Positions 61,501 to 64,000 of a DNA stretch of 64,000 nucleotides are shown piece by piece. Both the position numbers and the translations under genes were made by a program. The notes beneath the pieces were generated by a model. That model saw only the letters and a program-made list of their open reading frames with translations, made no database searches and was not told the DNA's origin. The stretch spans positions 7,253,634 to 7,317,633 of the forward strand of contig JACAXG010000018.1 in assembly GCA_018881555.1 (NCBI GenBank). Direction: 5' to 3'. This stretch comes from Amblyornis subalaris (lineage: Eukaryota > Chordata > Aves > Passeriformes > Ptilonorhynchidae). Position 1 is the stretch's first letter, and the number at the start of each line of letters is the position of its first letter.

Positions 61501-64000
61501 TCATACTGTGACATTGAAGGAGATGTCAGGGGCTCACTAAGTGAAGCAAAGAGAAGGCTAGTGGCTGCTGTGCTGGGTCTTCGCCACATCAAATGCTGCT
61601 GTGTCAGGGATACTAGATCACTGTTATGGGAATTAGTAACTGTGGGAAAAGACAGGAAGGAGAAGAGTATTTTAAAAGAAGATTGAAAGAAACGCCAGGA
61701 GAGCAAATGAATAAAACATGACAGAAGCAATCAGAGATGTAAAGGAGACAAAGGAAGCATTAAGGTAAAAATATTAAGTGAATGATAGGGAAGAAAATAT
61801 GCATGGAAAGTAGAAATGGAGATGTGGGATAAGGTAAGATTGTCAGGGACTTTGCCTGTTCAAGTCAATAGTTTGAATTTCCTCATTATGCATTTGCACT
61901 GCCAGGAGCCCAGACAGTGAGCAGGAAGGTGGCATGCGACAAAACACAGCATTTGGAAGTGAAAGAAAGGATAGACTTGTTTGGCACCTTTAGAAATAAA
62001 CAGTCAGGAGAGTACGTCTCTGATAAACCGTTCTTGAATATTCGGCCAGAAATGTAAACATAGCAGAGATTGATCTGAACTCCTCATTTTTCACACTAAA
62101 CCTCTTTCCACTTCTCAACGATTAGGGTCACTAGAGAAATGGTGGAGGAGAGAGAGAAAGGCTCACCTTAATTACAGATTTACTATGTCAACTTCATTGT
62201 AATACAAAAGAACAAAAGCCAATGCTGTGAGACAGGTAGGGAGAGCACATATAAAAACTGGAAAGGTCTGAGAAGGTGCCTGTCAAACTCCACGTCCCTT
62301 ACTGCTCCCTTCTCCAAACAGTAACCAGGGCAAAGCTCCAGTGAACTGGAGGCTGTAGCTGGGAATAAGGAATTAGGGATTAGAGTTCTCTCTTCTCTTG
62401 TTTGTTATTTTGAACCATACTAAAGTAGAAGATAATCAGAAGGGGATCATTGTAAAGAACCATAACTGCATTAAACCCACCCATGCCTTCCCAGGTCTGG
62501 CAATGTGTGCAACCTGATATGGGTACAAGGGACATATCAATGGAAGGTATGTAAAGATATTATAACTCACAATCTCCTTGTTCAATTCCCAGGATGAAGA
62601 ATAACCTACAATTCACAAATTACTTGAGCCCATCTTTACAGATCAAGGACATTTTCCAGGGGAAAAAAAAAAAAGGAAGTCACTAGATTATAGTTATCAC
62701 AAAGCTAGAGGGGAAAATTGCACAGTAAAGCAGTATATTTATATCTACAGAACCACAGAGAGCAAGCAAAACAAAATAAAAATAAAATACCCCTAAGCAG
62801 CCTAAATTGCATTGCAAATAAAACTTTATATTAAGAGATACATTTGCATACCAGAAAAATTAGATGTGAAACTTACAGTAACCACAGATCAAACCATTAA
62901 AAGTAAAAAGGGGTCTGCAGAAAACTTGATGGGGTGATGACTTAGAAAATACTTATTAAGGACTTCAAAATTTGACCTAATAATAGGATTTGCATGTCCA
63001 GTTTTAAAATGAAACCCCATGAAAGTAATTTTCTCTTGATACATACACATACTTCAGTCTAATAGTAAAGGGAGAAATGTGAACACATTAAGGATGGAAT
63101 ATACCATGTAAGAATCCCAAAAGGACTTCACTGAGTTTAATTTAGATTAATAGGATACTATATAAATACTTCTTGCTTGTTAAGCACTTTTTATTAAGAT
63201 ATAACAACTGTCTAATACTTTTCCATCATTCGCACTGCAAAAGCATAAAGAGAATAACCATTTCAAAAGTAATGAAATTCCATTTTCAGAAAACCAAGAG
63301 ATTCAAAGCTGGTTTTGTTTTTAAGCGTGTAGAAGTGGCATTCACCCACTATTTTAGCTCTTAAAAGGACAGTTTAATCTTAGCATTTAATCTATCCTTA
63401 ACTAGCTGTCTGTATTTCCTGTGCATTCAGTGAAGAGCAACAAACAGTTCATCCATTGTAGAAGAGGAGACTGGAGTAAGTGGATTATGTCACTCCCTGA
63501 TGATGTTTATGAATGTCTCATTAAACTGAAGTCGTGTAGATGACGATTTGAAACCAGATTTGAACCTTTACACAGCTGAAAGGAAGTTAGATGATCCTCA
63601 GCTCACAGTGTAGTTTTCAAAATCTCCAATCTCACGTTAACAATTATTTGAAAATTGTAGGTACATTTGCCCTTAAACACCTTTGGATGAGACATTGGTT
63701 CTCTTAAATCATCTAATTGGTTTAGATTGTGTATTTCCTACTGTTTAGAAAAACCATTAAATCAGTATGAGAACTGGGACATGTTTGGGAAAGAAAACGA
63801 GGTCCTAAGTTGTCACTGCTTTATGTTAAAAGAAAAATATTAGCATACTCAGCTTCACCAATTATTGTGACAAGATATATGTGGTTATTACTCTGCAGAA
63901 AGAGTACACTGCTTCCTTTACCCTGAGCCATGAGTAGTACTGATCACTTCCCTTTGAAAATAGTGAAAACTACATATCGTAGGATCCTAGTTTCAAATTT

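Larger units (their letters stand above)
50243..64000. other. long non-coding stretch, no recognised mobile element
   Basis: 13.7 kb of AT-rich, unique-looking DNA. It holds an A14 run at 50700-50713, a gaaa-type repeat at 53231-53260, a T18 run at 55783-55800, a pyrimidine tract at about 56554-56600 and a short tandem duplication at 58494-58553. Open frames are at most about 113 codons, without motifs. No RNA gene, LTR or CpG island is visible. Confidence 0.55.

Noticed and set aside
1..64000. Bacterial-type features: operons, CRISPR arrays, integrons, phage or plasmid origins
   Set aside because: The window is vertebrate DNA; no repeats with regular spacers, no dense coding and no ribosome binding sites are present.

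Overview
This window looks like bird nuclear DNA from an AT-rich, gene-poor region. The main evidence is its mobile elements. Two CR1 LINE 3' ends carry the bird-type terminal unit (attctatg). Three long terminal repeats (LTRs) belong to one family known to me from bird genomes, and a fourth, shorter LTR belongs to another family. Scattered single N calls and one 135-base N gap inside a microsatellite show a draft assembly. The species cannot be named from sequence alone. I see no bacterial, plasmid, phage, CRISPR, tRNA or rRNA feature, and no protein-coding gene that I recognise.

Layout. 1-8.6 kb: featureless non-coding DNA. 8.6-11.6 kb: a nest of two very old CR1 elements, where a minus-strand copy is split by a plus-strand copy. 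11.9-12.5 kb and 17.9-18.5 kb: two solo LTRs of one family in the same orientation. Each has its own 5-bp target-site duplication, so they are separate insertions and not the two ends of one provirus. 19.1-19.4 kb: a 5'-truncated bird CR1. 23.6-23.85 kb: a compact CpG island, the only strong promoter-like signal. 28.2-28.8 kb: a minus-strand LTR of the same family with a different tail. 29.4-29.9 kb: a second truncated CR1. 32.6-32.9 kb: a 307-bp solo LTR with a perfect 6-bp duplication.

Between 31.6 and 35.7 kb, three open segments are bounded by plausible splice sites and keep compatible intron phases (0, 2, 0, stop). They lie downstream of the CpG island on the same strand, so they could belong to an unrecognised gene or to a lncRNA. 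This is inference only. From 36 to 64 kb recognisable mobile elements almost vanish: simple repeats, one compound pentamer microsatellite at 43.9-44.2 kb, one short CR1 relic at 50.2 kb, and otherwise unique AT-rich sequence.

Nothing here supports a previously undescribed biological system. The most useful leads are the orphan CpG island, the phase-compatible exon chain, the nested CR1 structure and the precisely bounded solo LTRs.
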